Assembly: GCA_021773795.1 (NCBI GenBank)
Contig: JAJFJT010000012.1
Coordinates: 124,001-188,000 of the forward strand
From: Gammaproteobacteria bacterium
GTDB taxonomy: Bacteria > Pseudomonadota > Gammaproteobacteria > HK1
Direction of reading: 5' to 3'
Length of the DNA stretch: 64,000 nt
In this document: piece by piece, positions 56,909 to 64,000 of the stretch
Numbering within the stretch: position 1 is the stretch's first letter
Layout of the letters: the number at the start of each line of letters is the position of its first letter
Translations under genes and position numbers: made by a program
The notes under the pieces: model-generated
Told to the model about the DNA's origin: nothing
Seen by the model: the letters and a program-made list of their open reading frames with translations, nothing else
The model's database searches: none

Positions 56909-57046
56909 GCCTTGCGCAACCACCAGTGCCACCGCTTCACGCTTGAATTCTGGTCCGTGCTTCCTTCGTTGTCTGCTCATCTGTCACCTCGTTTTGAATC
57001 ATTATATAATTCTTAACTCGGTGTCCGGTATCCCGGGGGAGGATCA
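56909..57046 (-). mobile_element. IS3-family remnant, right copy (inverted)
   Basis: Reverse complement of 48297 to about 48432 with few differences: the terminal repeat tgatcctcccccgggatacc (ending at 57046) and the orfA start at ATG 56980. Similarity stops near 56910 where the sequence switches to apaG-side DNA. Only the left end of the IS is left. Inverted with respect to the left copy. Confidence 0.85.
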
Positions 57047-57123
57047 GTATTGCAGGTCTTGGGGCTGCGAGAAGACGCTTTAAGGTTAGCAGCTCACAAT
57101 AACCTAATCTCTCTATGACTTAT

Positions 57124-57268
57124 CACTGCTGTCCCGTTAACTCCCTCTCCCTGAGGGAGAAGGAACGCAGTCTTCGTATTTCATGTCTGACAGATAACTC
57201 GGGATCCTAACTGGCTTTGTATTCAACAACTTACGTATATGTAGGCAATCGTTAACGGGACAGCAGTG
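57124..57268. mobile_element. Mini-element with 18-bp perfect inverted ends
   Basis: cactgctgtcccgttaac (57124-57141) and gttaacgggacagcagtg (57251-57268) are exact inverted repeats, 145 bases end to end, with a smaller ctccctctccctgagggag palindrome inside. Inserted next to PIN-domain DNA: the toxin sequence ...GCDAIVT stops exactly at the inner edge. No transposase inside. Confidence 0.7.
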
Positions 57269-57700
57269 GGTCACGATAGCATCGCAGCCACAAGCCTCTG
57301 CAACGGCGTAGACCACCGTATCTTCGAACAAATCAGGGGGCAGAATACCTGTTTCTGCCAATAGGATCTTATTTGCCGACGAACGAGGCGAAGGAGAAAT
57401 AATTTTCGCTAGCTCCTGCTTGGAAGCACCAAGAGCGAGTAGTGAGCGCATCAGGAGGTCGATTGAAACGGTCGGATCACCGGCTTCCATTTTTGCCACG
57501 CGGGACTGGCTGGACCTCATCAGTTTGGCCAGTTGAACCTGAGTGAGCTTTCTACGAACGCGTCATTTCCGGAGATTATCAGTCAGCTCAAGCTTCATGT
57601 CGATATATGCAGATTCTTCTGGGGAAAGATCAAGAAACTCATCGGTGCTGCCAAGCTTCCAGCCCTTTGATTCCAGGCGCTTTGTTTTTGCCTTACGCAT
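57137..57700 (-). pseudogene. Decayed XRE antitoxin with internal TGA, fused to PIN remnant
   Basis: From ATG 57700 the frame encodes an XRE antitoxin: KAKTKRLESKGWKLGS, DLSPEESAYIDMKLEL, then a TGA at codon 46 (57563-57565), and directly after it in the same frame KLTQVQLAKLMRSSQSRVAK and SIDLLMRSLLALGASKQELA, the rest of the HTH. After SPSPRSSAN comes a PIN-domain piece (DLFEDTVVYAVAEACGCDAIVT) that ends at the mini-element. So it is two truncated genes joined plus one nonsense change. Overlaps the upstream toxin gene by 8 bases. Confidence 0.75.
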
Positions 57701-58025
57701 TGTCGTATTCCTTCAATCGTCGTTTTGCACTTGCCTTGACTGCCTCCGGTGTACGAGCTGTTTTCTGGTTGAAAATTTCAACGATCACGATGGCGTCTTC
57801 GTCCGTTCTGTAGTTGATGCACCAAGTCGCGCCGGCATCGTTAATGCGAAGCTCGTGGCACCGTGAGCCAACGGTTCGCATAGGTCTGGATTGAGGAAGA
57901 GACAATTTGTTGCCCCGTTGCAAGCTACGCAGAAGAAAGCCGGCTTCCAGCCTTGCTTCCCGTGAGAACGGCGGCGATTTCACCTTTTCATTGAGCCAGA
58001 CAAGCGGCCCATCCTTTGGGCTCAT
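57693..58025 (-). CDS. HigB-like (Gp49/PF05973) toxin
   Basis: 110 residues. SPPFSREARLEAGFLLRSLQ, PQSRPMRTVGSRCHELRIND, GATWCINYRTDEDAIVIVEI and FNQKTARTPEAVKASAKRRL match the phage-derived Gp49-like toxin family of higBA-like modules. Toxin first, antitoxin second (57700 down), as normal in this type. The antitoxin reading frame has a TGA, so either the toxin is also non-functional or the short antitoxin piece is enough; unclear. Confidence 0.8.
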   Translation of the reverse strand: MSPKDGPLVWLNEKVKSPPFSREARLEAGFLLRSLQRGNKLSLPQSRPMRTVGSRCHELRINDAGATWCINYRTDEDAIVIVEIFNQKTARTPEAVKASAKRRLKEYDNA

Positions 58026-58134
58026 GGGACTGAAAATTAGAAAGTCAGAGCCAAGTCTAGATTTAAAGCTTTCCTCACTATGAGGTGGAAGCTGCGAGCA
58101 CGAGGAAATACGGGAATAAAGGCGACGTTACCCA

Positions 58135-58284
58135 TCAATGCGAATTTTGTTTCTCGCTTTCAAGATGCATCAGGAATTCTTCAGGTGAGAGGGCCCGCAC
58201 CGGCGATTTTTTAAAGTCACCCAGGTTTCGGGCCACGATAGCATCGCAGCCACAAGTTATGACGAGAGAAAGCGCAGTCCCAAT
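58135..58284 (-). pseudogene. PIN-domain toxin remnant (VapC-like C-terminus)
   Basis: The reverse strand encodes LENIGTALSLVITCGCDAIV, ARNLGDFKKSPVRALSPEEF and LMHLESEKQNSH before the stop at 58135. This is the C-terminal third of a PIN domain (GCDAIVARN-DF-SPEEFL). The upstream half is gone; parDE sits there. gatagcatcgcagccacaag is also present at 57275, so two PIN fragments share ancestry. Confidence 0.65.
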
Positions 58285-58306
58285 ATTTTCCAGTCTTGAG
58301 TTGGAT

Positions 58307-58336
58307 ATGGTGCAATATCGTGTAATTATGCACCAT
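58307..58336. promoter_or_regulatory. Palindromic operator upstream of parDE
   Basis: atggtgca (58307-58314) and tgcaccat (58329-58336) are perfect inverted 8-mers with a 14-base spacer, 24 bases before parD. Toxin-antitoxin operons are usually repressed by the antitoxin through such sites. Confidence 0.55.
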
Positions 58337-58360
58337 ATGGTTACTTATTGGAGTCGGGAA

Positions 58361-58615
58361 ATGCCGAGACAATCCATCACTTTCAGCGATCCTAATCACA
58401 GTTGGATAATTGAAAAACTCGAAAGTAAAGAGTTTAAAAGCAACAGTGAGGTGGTTAATGACGCGCTTAGAAAAATTCGGGCGCTGGAACAAAGCCAGGT
58501 TGAAGCGATCCGCGCTGCTCTCGACATCGGCGAACAAAGTGGCACCAGCCACCGCACCGCAGACGAAATTATCAAGACCGTGATCAAGCGCAAGAAAAAT
58601 AATGGCGAGCTATGA
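58361..58615 (+). CDS. parD: ParD-type antitoxin
   Basis: 84 residues from ATG 58361. Ribbon-helix-helix start MPRQSITFSDPNHSWIIEKL, then ESKEFKSNSEVVNDALRKIR and a charged C-terminus with TADEIIKTVIKRKK. Overlaps parE by 14 bases. The open frame extends upstream but that part is PIN-remnant DNA. Confidence 0.9.
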   Translation: MPRQSITFSDPNHSWIIEKLESKEFKSNSEVVNDALRKIRALEQSQVEAIRAALDIGEQSGTSHRTADEIIKTVIKRKKNNGEL

Positions 58616-58889
58616 GTTAGCTAATGCCGCCGCTGATGATTTCGAAAATATCCTTGATTTCGGGATTGATACATTTGGCCTTGAGCAGGCATTGAAGTAC
58701 CAGAATGGTATGACACAGCGTTTTGCTGAGCTGGCAGAACAGCCAGCGCTTTACCCTACCGTTGATCATATCCGCAAGGATTACCGCCGCAGCGTTTACC
58801 ATTCGCATTCAATTTATTATCGGATTGAAGCAAAGCGAATTTTCATCGTGCGGATTCTAGGCCGGCAAGATGCTGGAAAGGTGTTTTAG
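58602..58889 (+). CDS. parE: ParE-type toxin
   Basis: 95 residues of the RelE/ParE fold: YELANAAADDFENILDFGID, FGLEQALKYQNGMTQRFAEL, and YRRSVYHSHSIYYRIEAKRI then VRILGRQDAGKVF. Gyrase-targeting toxins have this pattern. Looks intact. It ends 24 bases before the convergent yejB stop, at the right edge of the island. Confidence 0.92.
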   Translation: MASYELANAAADDFENILDFGIDTFGLEQALKYQNGMTQRFAELAEQPALYPTVDHIRKDYRRSVYHSHSIYYRIEAKRIFIVRILGRQDAGKVF

Positions 58890-58913
58890 GAGGCTATCCA
58901 AACGGAGTTGGAA

Positions 58914-60011
58914 TCAGCCCCGCGTTTCAAAATCGATGCGGGGATCGATCACCATGTACATCAGGTCGCCGGCGAGGTTGAGGAGCAGGCCCAGCAGGGT
59001 GAAGAAGTACAGGGTGCCGAACATCACCGGATAGTCACGGTTGACCGCTGCCTCGAAGCCCAGCAGTCCGAGGCCGTCTAGGGAGAAGATGACCTCGATG
59101 AGCAGGGCGCCGGTGAAGAGGATGCCGATAAAGGCGCTGGGAAAGCCGGCGACGACGATGAGCATGGCATTGCGGAAGACATGGCCATAGAGCACTTGGC
59201 GCTCATCTGCGCCCTTGGCGCGGGCGGTGACGACGTATTGTTTGTTGATCTCTTCGAGGAAGGAGTTTTTGGTCAGCATGGTGAGTCCGGCAAAGCCGCT
59301 GATCACCAGCGCCATTACCGGCAGGGTGATGTGCCAGAAGTAGTCCAGTACCTGAGCACCAAGACTCAACTCACTCCAGTTTTCGGAAACCAGTCCGCGT
59401 AAGGGAAACCAGTCGAGATAACTGCCACCGGCAAACAGTACGATGAGCAGCACCGCGAAGAGGAAACCTGGGATCGCGTAGCCGATGATAATCAGGCCGC
59501 TGCTCCAGACATCAAAGCTGGAGCCGTCCCGCACTGCCTTGGCGATGCCCAGCGGGATGGAGATGAGGTAAACCAGCAGGGTGGTCCAGAGCCCCAGGCT
59601 GATGGATACCGGCATCTTTTCCAACACCAGATCGACCACCGAACGGTCGCGGTAAAAACTGTCACCGAATTCAAAGACCAGGTAATTCCCCATCATCTGA
59701 AGGAAGCGCTCATGGGCCGGCTTGTCGAAGCCATAGAGCTTCTCGATCTCGGCGATCAGCTCCGGATCGATCCCTTGGGCACCGCGATAACGGCTGCTGG
59801 ATTCGGTGGTGACGGTCGTTTTACGGGCGGCGTCACCCTGGCCACTGCCGCCGAGGCGTGCCGTGGCCGCAATATCATGCCCCCGCAGGCTGGCAATGAG
59901 CCGCTCTACCGGGCCGCCGGGAGCGGCCTGAACGATGGCGAAGTTCAATACCATGATGCCTAGCAGGGTGGGGATCATGAGTAGCAGTCGGCGGAGAATG
60001 TAGGCGCTCAT
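58914..60011 (-). CDS. yejB: Peptide ABC transporter permease YejB
   Basis: 365 residues, six membrane helices predicted. [20 protein letters not shown] and [18 protein letters not shown] at the start, coupling loop [20 protein letters not shown], and [20 protein letters not shown] near the end, as in YejB. It overlaps yejA by 4 bases. The next operon genes yejE and yejF are found about 17.9 kb away at 39970-41013 and 38367-39977. Confidence 0.94.
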   Translation of the reverse strand: MSAYILRRLLLMIPTLLGIMVLNFAIVQAAPGGPVERLIASLRGHDIAATARLGGSGQGDAARKTTVTTESSSRYRGAQGIDPELIAEIEKLYGFDKPAHERFLQMMGNYLVFEFGDSFYRDRSVVDLVLEKMPVSISLGLWTTLLVYLISIPLGIAKAVRDGSSFDVWSSGLIIIGYAIPGFLFAVLLIVLFAGGSYLDWFPLRGLVSENWSELSLGAQVLDYFWHITLPVMALVISGFAGLTMLTKNSFLEEINKQYVVTARAKGADERQVLYGHVFRNAMLIVVAGFPSAFIGILFTGALLIEVIFSLDGLGLLGFEAAVNRDYPVMFGTLYFFTLLGLLLNLAGDLMYMVIDPRIDFETRG

Positions 60012-61834
60012 TTAGATGTCGGCGCTTCCAGTGCAGCGGCCTTGGCGGTGTCCAGCCACCAGGTATCCAGGCCGAGGGCGTACTTGGGGATTACCTTTGG
60101 GCGGCCGAAAATGTCCCAGTAGGCGACGCGGAAGCTGCGTATATGCCAGTGGGGGATGACGTAGTGGCCCCATAGCAGCACCCGATCCAGGGCGCGGCTG
60201 CGCTGGATCAGGGTTTTGCGATCCGGGGCAGTAACCAGTTGGGCTATAAGTTCGTCCACTACCGGGTCCTTGACGCCCGCCAGATTGCGGCTGCCGCGTA
60301 TGTCCGCCGCCTTGGCGGACCAGAAGTCCTGTTGCTCATTGCCTGGTGACAGGGACTGGCCCCAAACGTAGACGCTCATATCAAAATCGAAGGCCTCCAG
60401 ACGTTTTTCGTATTGGGCGCTGTCCACGGTGCGTACCCGCATCTCTATGCCGAGACGAGCGAGGTTGCGCTTGAAGGGAAGCACGATGCGTTCGAAGGCG
60501 GGGCTGACCAGCAGCATCTCAAAGTTAAAGGGTTGTCCGGTTTTTGCATGCACCAGATGCTGGTCGCGCACCACCCAGCCGGCTTCGCGTAGCAGCCGCG
60601 CCGCAGCACGTAAATTGCTGCGCTTGGCTCCTTTGCCAAGGCTGCTGGGAACTGTATAGGCGCGGTTGAAGAGCTCATCGGGAACTTTGCCCCGGTAGCC
60701 TTTCAGTATTCGGATCTCTTCGCCTTGGGGGAGACCGGTAGCTGCCAATTCAGAGTTGGAGAAATAGCTCTTGGTTCGGGTGTAAGCACCATAAAAGAGA
60801 TTGCGATTGGTCCACTCGAAATCAAAGGCATAGGCCAGGGCCTTACGTACCCGGCGGTCGCTAAATAGGGCGCGTCGGGTATTGTAGACGAAACCCTGCA
60901 TACCGGTGGGGCGCTGGTGGAAGATTTCCTCCTGGCGCATTTTTCCCGATTCCAGGGCGGGGCTGGCATAGCCGGTGGCCCAGAGCTTGGAGGTGTTTTC
61001 CAGCCGCAGGCTATATTCCCCGGCCTTGAAGGCCTCCAGCGCCACCGTGGTGTCACGGTAATAGTCGTGGCGAATAGTATCGAAGTTATGCCGTCCCACG
61101 TTGACCGGAAGCTTTGCCCCCCAATAGTCGGCCACCCGTCGATAACGTATGAAACGCCCGGACTCCACCGCGTCAATTTGGTAGGGACCGCTGCCCACCG
61201 GTGCCTCCAGCGTGGTCTTGCCGAAGTTATGATTACGCCAGTATTTTTCCGATAGTACCGGCAGCTGACCAATGGTTAACGGCAGTTCACGGTTATTGCG
61301 TACCCGAAAATGAAATTTCACCCGGTGCGGGCCAAGGGCCTCGGCTTTTTCAACCGGGGCGTAGTAGGAGCGATAAAAGGGGTGTCCCCGTTCCTTCAGG
61401 GCCTCGAAGCTGAAGATCACATCGGCGGCAGTGATGGGGCTGCCATCTTGAAAACGGGCCTCGGATCTGAGGTTGAAGATGACCCAAGCGTGATCCGGCG
61501 CTACCTCAATGCTCTCGGCGATGAGGCCGTATTCAGAAAAGGCCTCATCGTTGCTGTTATAGGTGAGGGTGTCATGCAGGCCGGAGATGCCGGCCGGGGC
61601 GATGCCCTTGAGAATGAAGGGGTTGAGGCTATCGAAGGTGCCGATCTCGGCGAGGCGCAACTCACCGCCTTTGGGAGCCTCGGGATTGACGTATTGCAGA
61701 TGGCTGAAGCCGACGGGATATTTCAATTCGCCGTGCAAGGACAGTCCGTGGGTGCCCACAGGTCCCGCAGCGGTAACCTGCATAAAGGTCAGCAGCAAGA
61801 GCAGATGTAGCAAATTTTTCAGCGTGCGAGCCAT
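60008..61834 (-). CDS. yejA: Peptide ABC transporter substrate-binding protein YejA
   Basis: 608 residues, solute-binding protein family 5. Signal peptide ([20 protein letters not shown]), then [39 protein letters not shown], and later [20 protein letters not shown] and the [17 protein letters not shown] segment typical of YejA. Binds peptides for import through YejB/YejE with YejF. First gene of the split operon. Confidence 0.95.
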   Translation of the reverse strand: MARTLKNLLHLLLLLTFMQVTAAGPVGTHGLSLHGELKYPVGFSHLQYVNPEAPKGGELRLAEIGTFDSLNPFILKGIAPAGISGLHDTLTYNSNDEAFSEYGLIAESIEVAPDHAWVIFNLRSEARFQDGSPITAADVIFSFEALKERGHPFYRSYYAPVEKAEALGPHRVKFHFRVRNNRELPLTIGQLPVLSEKYWRNHNFGKTTLEAPVGSGPYQIDAVESGRFIRYRRVADYWGAKLPVNVGRHNFDTIRHDYYRDTTVALEAFKAGEYSLRLENTSKLWATGYASPALESGKMRQEEIFHQRPTGMQGFVYNTRRALFSDRRVRKALAYAFDFEWTNRNLFYGAYTRTKSYFSNSELAATGLPQGEEIRILKGYRGKVPDELFNRAYTVPSSLGKGAKRSNLRAAARLLREAGWVVRDQHLVHAKTGQPFNFEMLLVSPAFERIVLPFKRNLARLGIEMRVRTVDSAQYEKRLEAFDFDMSVYVWGQSLSPGNEQQDFWSAKAADIRGSRNLAGVKDPVVDELIAQLVTAPDRKTLIQRSRALDRVLLWGHYVIPHWHIRSFRVAYWDIFGRPKVIPKYALGLDTWWLDTAKAAALEAPTSK

Positions 61835-62142
61835 CCGGGTTTCCCGTCAGTTTTCAATTGTTCTCGGCATTCTAGCAGCCTGCGGGAAAACACTTCGCCA
61901 TGGTGTGCTAATGAATGTGGATTACATCTATCTTCAGTTGAAAATGGCCATGGCCACCTTTATAGTGTTTCGAGTTTCAGGCCCATACTAGAGAGACAAC
62001 AAACAGGGTCTACGCACGGGGCCAGAGGATCGGCACCTAACCGTCCATTCAGTAGGATTGCAGGGTCGTTTCGACCGTTCTGTAACGCGGCGTCTCGGAA
62101 CTCTCTCGGCAACTCCTGCTTGACCAGGAAGGCGATTACTTC
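61835..62142. other. 308-base divergent gap between yejA and pntAA
   Basis: Contains the upstream regions of two divergent operons. No clear promoter match and no repeat family seen. Confidence 0.5.
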
Positions 62143-63288
62143 GTGAAAGTCGGGATTCCAAAGGAAACTGTGTCGGGAGAGGGGCGCGTCGCCACCACTC
62201 CGGATATCGTCAAGCGCCTGTGCGCCAAAGGCTTTGAGGTTTGTGTTGAGCGTGGTGCCGGACGCAAGGCGGCCTACGCCAATGCCGCCTACACCGAGGC
62301 TGGTGCCACCATGGTGGATGCCGCCACAGCACTTGCTGCGGATGTGGTGCTCATGGTTCGGGCTCCGGACAGTAAGCAGATTGCTGCACTCACCGAAGGA
62401 GCCGTGCTACTGGCTCTGCTGGATCCCTGGGGCGGGGGTGAGGGCTTCAAGGCCTTGGCAAAACAGGGCATCAGCGCCTTCGCCCTGGAACTTATTCCGC
62501 GCATTTCCCGCGCCCAATCCATGGATGCGCTCTCCTCCCAGTCGAATATTGCAGGCTACCGCGCGGTAATTGAGGCCTCGGCCCGCTACGCACGTTTCTT
62601 TCCCATGATGATGACCGCTGCCGGTGCCGCGCGTCCGGCGAAGGTGATCGTGCTTGGCGCTGGTGTTGCCGGTTTGCAGGCCATCGCTACGGCCCGTCGT
62701 TTAGGTGCTGAGGTGGAAAGTTTTGATGTACGGCCCGAGGTGAAGGAGCAGATAGAATCTCTCGGTGCCAAATTTATTGAACTGGATATCGGTGAGAGCG
62801 CGTCGGGTGAAGGCGGCTATGCCAAGGAGCTCAGCGAGGAGGCCAAGGAACGCCAACAACAGGCACTTACTGAATATCTGGGAACCGCCAATATCGTAGT
62901 TTCCACGGCGCTGATTCCAGGTCGCCCGGCACCAGTGCTGATTACCGAAGATGCCCTGAAAGGCATGGCCGAGGGCACAGTGGTGGTGGATATGGCAGCG
63001 GCCAACGGTGGTAACTGCCCACTAACCAAGGCCGACAAGGTGAGCACCAAGCACAGCGTTACTCTGGTGGGCTACACCAATTTCCCCTCCATGGTGGCCG
63101 GTGACGCCAGTGCCTTCTATGGCCGCAACCTCTTCAACCTGTTGAACCTGATGGTTGAGGAAGTGGAAGAAGAGGGAGATGCCTCGGAAGCGGGGCTGAA
63201 ATTCAAGGATTTCAGTGAGGACGAGGTCACGGCCGCGAGCCTGGTGACCCACAAGGGTGAAGTTCTGTTTCCACCGAAAAAGGCGTAG
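62143..63288 (+). CDS. pntAA: NAD(P) transhydrogenase subunit alpha part 1
   Basis: 381 residues, dI component that binds NAD(H). Start [23 protein letters not shown] loop [20 protein letters not shown] (about 167), [11 protein letters not shown], and [14 protein letters not shown] near 285. GTG 62143 follows AGGAAGG. The membrane part is in a separate gene, as in the three-gene pnt type. Exports reducing power from NADH to NADPH using the proton gradient. Confidence 0.95.
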   Translation: MKVGIPKETVSGEGRVATTPDIVKRLCAKGFEVCVERGAGRKAAYANAAYTEAGATMVDAATALAADVVLMVRAPDSKQIAALTEGAVLLALLDPWGGGEGFKALAKQGISAFALELIPRISRAQSMDALSSQSNIAGYRAVIEASARYARFFPMMMTAAGAARPAKVIVLGAGVAGLQAIATARRLGAEVESFDVRPEVKEQIESLGAKFIELDIGESASGEGGYAKELSEEAKERQQQALTEYLGTANIVVSTALIPGRPAPVLITEDALKGMAEGTVVVDMAAANGGNCPLTKADKVSTKHSVTLVGYTNFPSMVAGDASAFYGRNLFNLLNLMVEEVEEEGDASEAGLKFKDFSEDEVTAASLVTHKGEVLFPPKKA

Positions 63289-63292
63289 AACA

Positions 63293-63577
63293 ATGTCAGA
63301 AACGATGGTTGCTGTTTATGTGTTCGTGCTGGCCTGTTTCATTGGCTACTGGGTGGTCTGGGGAGTCACTCCGGCACTGCACACACCGCTAATCTCCCTC
63401 ACCAATGCCATCTCCGGCATCATCGTCATCGGTGCGCTGCTGGTGGCGGGCTCCGAGATGGGTGGATTTGCTGAAGGCAGCCTGGGCTTTATTGCGGTGC
63501 TGCTTGCCACTATCAATATTGTCGGTGGCTTCATGGTCACCCAACGCATGCTCGCCATGTTCAAGAAGAAAAGGTAG
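63293..63577 (+). CDS. pntAB: NAD(P) transhydrogenase subunit alpha part 2
   Basis: 94 residues with three membrane helices (about 7-23, 41-60, 64-85). [20 protein letters not shown] and [15 protein letters not shown] match the small alpha-2 subunit (dII). ATG 63293 is 4 bases past the pntAA stop. Half of the proton channel, with PntB. Confidence 0.94.
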   Translation: MSETMVAVYVFVLACFIGYWVVWGVTPALHTPLISLTNAISGIIVIGALLVAGSEMGGFAEGSLGFIAVLLATINIVGGFMVTQRMLAMFKKKR

Positions 63578-63586
63578 GCAAAGACC

Positions 63587-64000
63587 GTGATGACGACTAA
63601 TTTCCTGGCGCTTGTATACCTGATCTCCGGTTGCCTTTTTATCTTTGGCCTCAAGGGCCTGACCTCACCCGCCACCGCACGGCGCGGTAACTACCTGGCC
63701 ATGGCCGGCATGGCGCTGGCGGTCATTGCGACGCTCAAGAGCCCTGTAGTTTCCGGGCTCGGGGTGATTATTCCCGCGGTTATCATCGGTGCTGCCATTG
63801 GTGCGGTGGTGGCGAAGCGTATCGAGATGACAGCCATGCCACAGCTGGTGGCGGCGTTGCACAGCTTCGTCGGTCTTGCGGCGGTGCTGGTGGCCATCGG
63901 CACCTATCTCAATCGCGAGGCAGCGGGGGCTCTGAATGGTGTCCTCATGGGGGAACTGGCGGTCGGGGCGATCATAGGCGCCATCACCTTTACCGGTTCT
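63587..64000 (+). CDS. pntB: NAD(P) transhydrogenase subunit beta (partial, cut by window end)
   Basis: About 138 residues visible. Start candidates GTG 63587 and ATG 63590. N-terminal helices (FLALVYLISGCLFIFGLKGL, VVSGLGVIIPAVIIGAAIG), VVAKRIEMTAMPQLVAALHS and FVGLAAVLVAIGTYL are PntB membrane-domain segments. The NADP(H)-binding dIII domain lies beyond the edge. Confidence 0.93.
   Translation, partial: MMTTNFLALVYLISGCLFIFGLKGLTSPATARRGNYLAMAGMALAVIATLKSPVVSGLGVIIPAVIIGAAIGAVVAKRIEMTAMPQLVAALHSFVGLAAVLVAIGTYLNREAAGALNGVLMGELAVGAIIGAITFTGS

Larger units (their letters stand above)
41014..58913. other. 17.9-kb accessory island splitting the yej operon
   Basis: The interval lies between yejE/yejF (left) and yejA/yejB (right), both on the minus strand and in the order of one operon. 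It carries an RND efflux operon, three or more toxin-antitoxin loci (intact or decayed), IS3-family fragments and a sulfotransferase/PEP-CTERM cassette. No integrase, tRNA or direct repeat boundary was seen at the edges; the right edge is within 24 bases of the yejB stop. Confidence 0.7.

Noticed and set aside
1-64000. CRISPR arrays, tRNA or rRNA genes
   Set aside because: No regular spacer-repeat array, cloverleaf or ribosomal RNA signature was found by reading.

Overview
The window is a chromosomal segment of a gammaproteobacterium. Evidence is the backbone gene order leuD-leuB-asd-fimV-truA-trpF-trpB-trpA-accD-folC-dedD-cvpA-purF-metZ, which is the arrangement known from pseudomonad-type Gammaproteobacteria, together with FimV, PomA/PomB-type stators, a yejABEF peptide importer and QueG. 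Two proteins carry PEP-CTERM sorting tails, so the cell probably has an exosortase and an exopolysaccharide-associated envelope. I cannot name the genus. No rRNA, tRNA, CRISPR array or replication origin was seen.

Layout. 0-6 kb: a partial HD-GYP gene, a PEP-CTERM/lamin-tail protein that runs into sfsA, a molybdenum-carrier-like protein, a small membrane protein, a glycine-zipper lipoprotein, a repeat-rich gap with a probable broken small gene, then dapD and queG on the minus strand. 6.3-25.4 kb: amino acid, cofactor and purine biosynthesis (leuD, leuB, asd, trpFBA, accD, folC, purF, metZ) with fimV and truA; a minus-strand flagellar stator operon (pomA-pomB-PilZ) sits between dedD and cvpA. 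25.5-31.7 kb: class I fumarase and a polar amino acid ABC importer aapJQMP. 31.7-38.3 kb: a minus-strand SUF iron-sulfur operon, sufB-C-D-S-U-T plus a Rieske protein, with a good sigma-70 promoter overlapped by an IscR-like site. This operon is full of small repeats: a palindromic element supplies the first 22 codons of sufB, a second element with 20-bp inverted ends supplies the SufC C-terminus and abuts sufD, and a 52-bp tandem repeat separates sufB and sufC.

38.4-61.8 kb: the yej importer operon (yejA, yejB, yejE, yejF, minus strand) is split between yejB and yejE by about 17.9 kb of accessory DNA (41.0-58.9 kb). The island holds a TetR-regulated RND efflux operon, a higBA toxin-antitoxin pair, and then an 8.75-kb segment bounded by two inverted, truncated copies of the same IS3-family left end. 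Inside that segment is an unusual cassette: a PEP-CTERM protein, a three-part protein (pseudo-alkaline-phosphatase domain, TPR, sulfotransferase-like domain), an aspartyl/asparaginyl beta-hydroxylase-like enzyme, a tandem GNAT-like protein, two sulfotransferases, and a 100-residue Tyr/Trp/His-rich protein translationally coupled to the second sulfotransferase. Beyond the right IS end lie a truncated apaG, decayed toxin-antitoxin genes (XRE antitoxin with an internal TGA, two PIN-domain remnants, a mini-element with 18-bp perfect inverted ends), and an intact-looking parDE pair.

62.1-64.0 kb: proton-translocating transhydrogenase pntAA-pntAB-pntB (last gene cut by the window end).

The best candidate for an undescribed system is the 49.1-56.4 kb sulfotransferase/hydroxylase/PEP-CTERM cassette. 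My reading is that it modifies a secreted protein or envelope polymer by sulfation, hydroxylation and possibly acylation; this is inference from domain content, not demonstrated.
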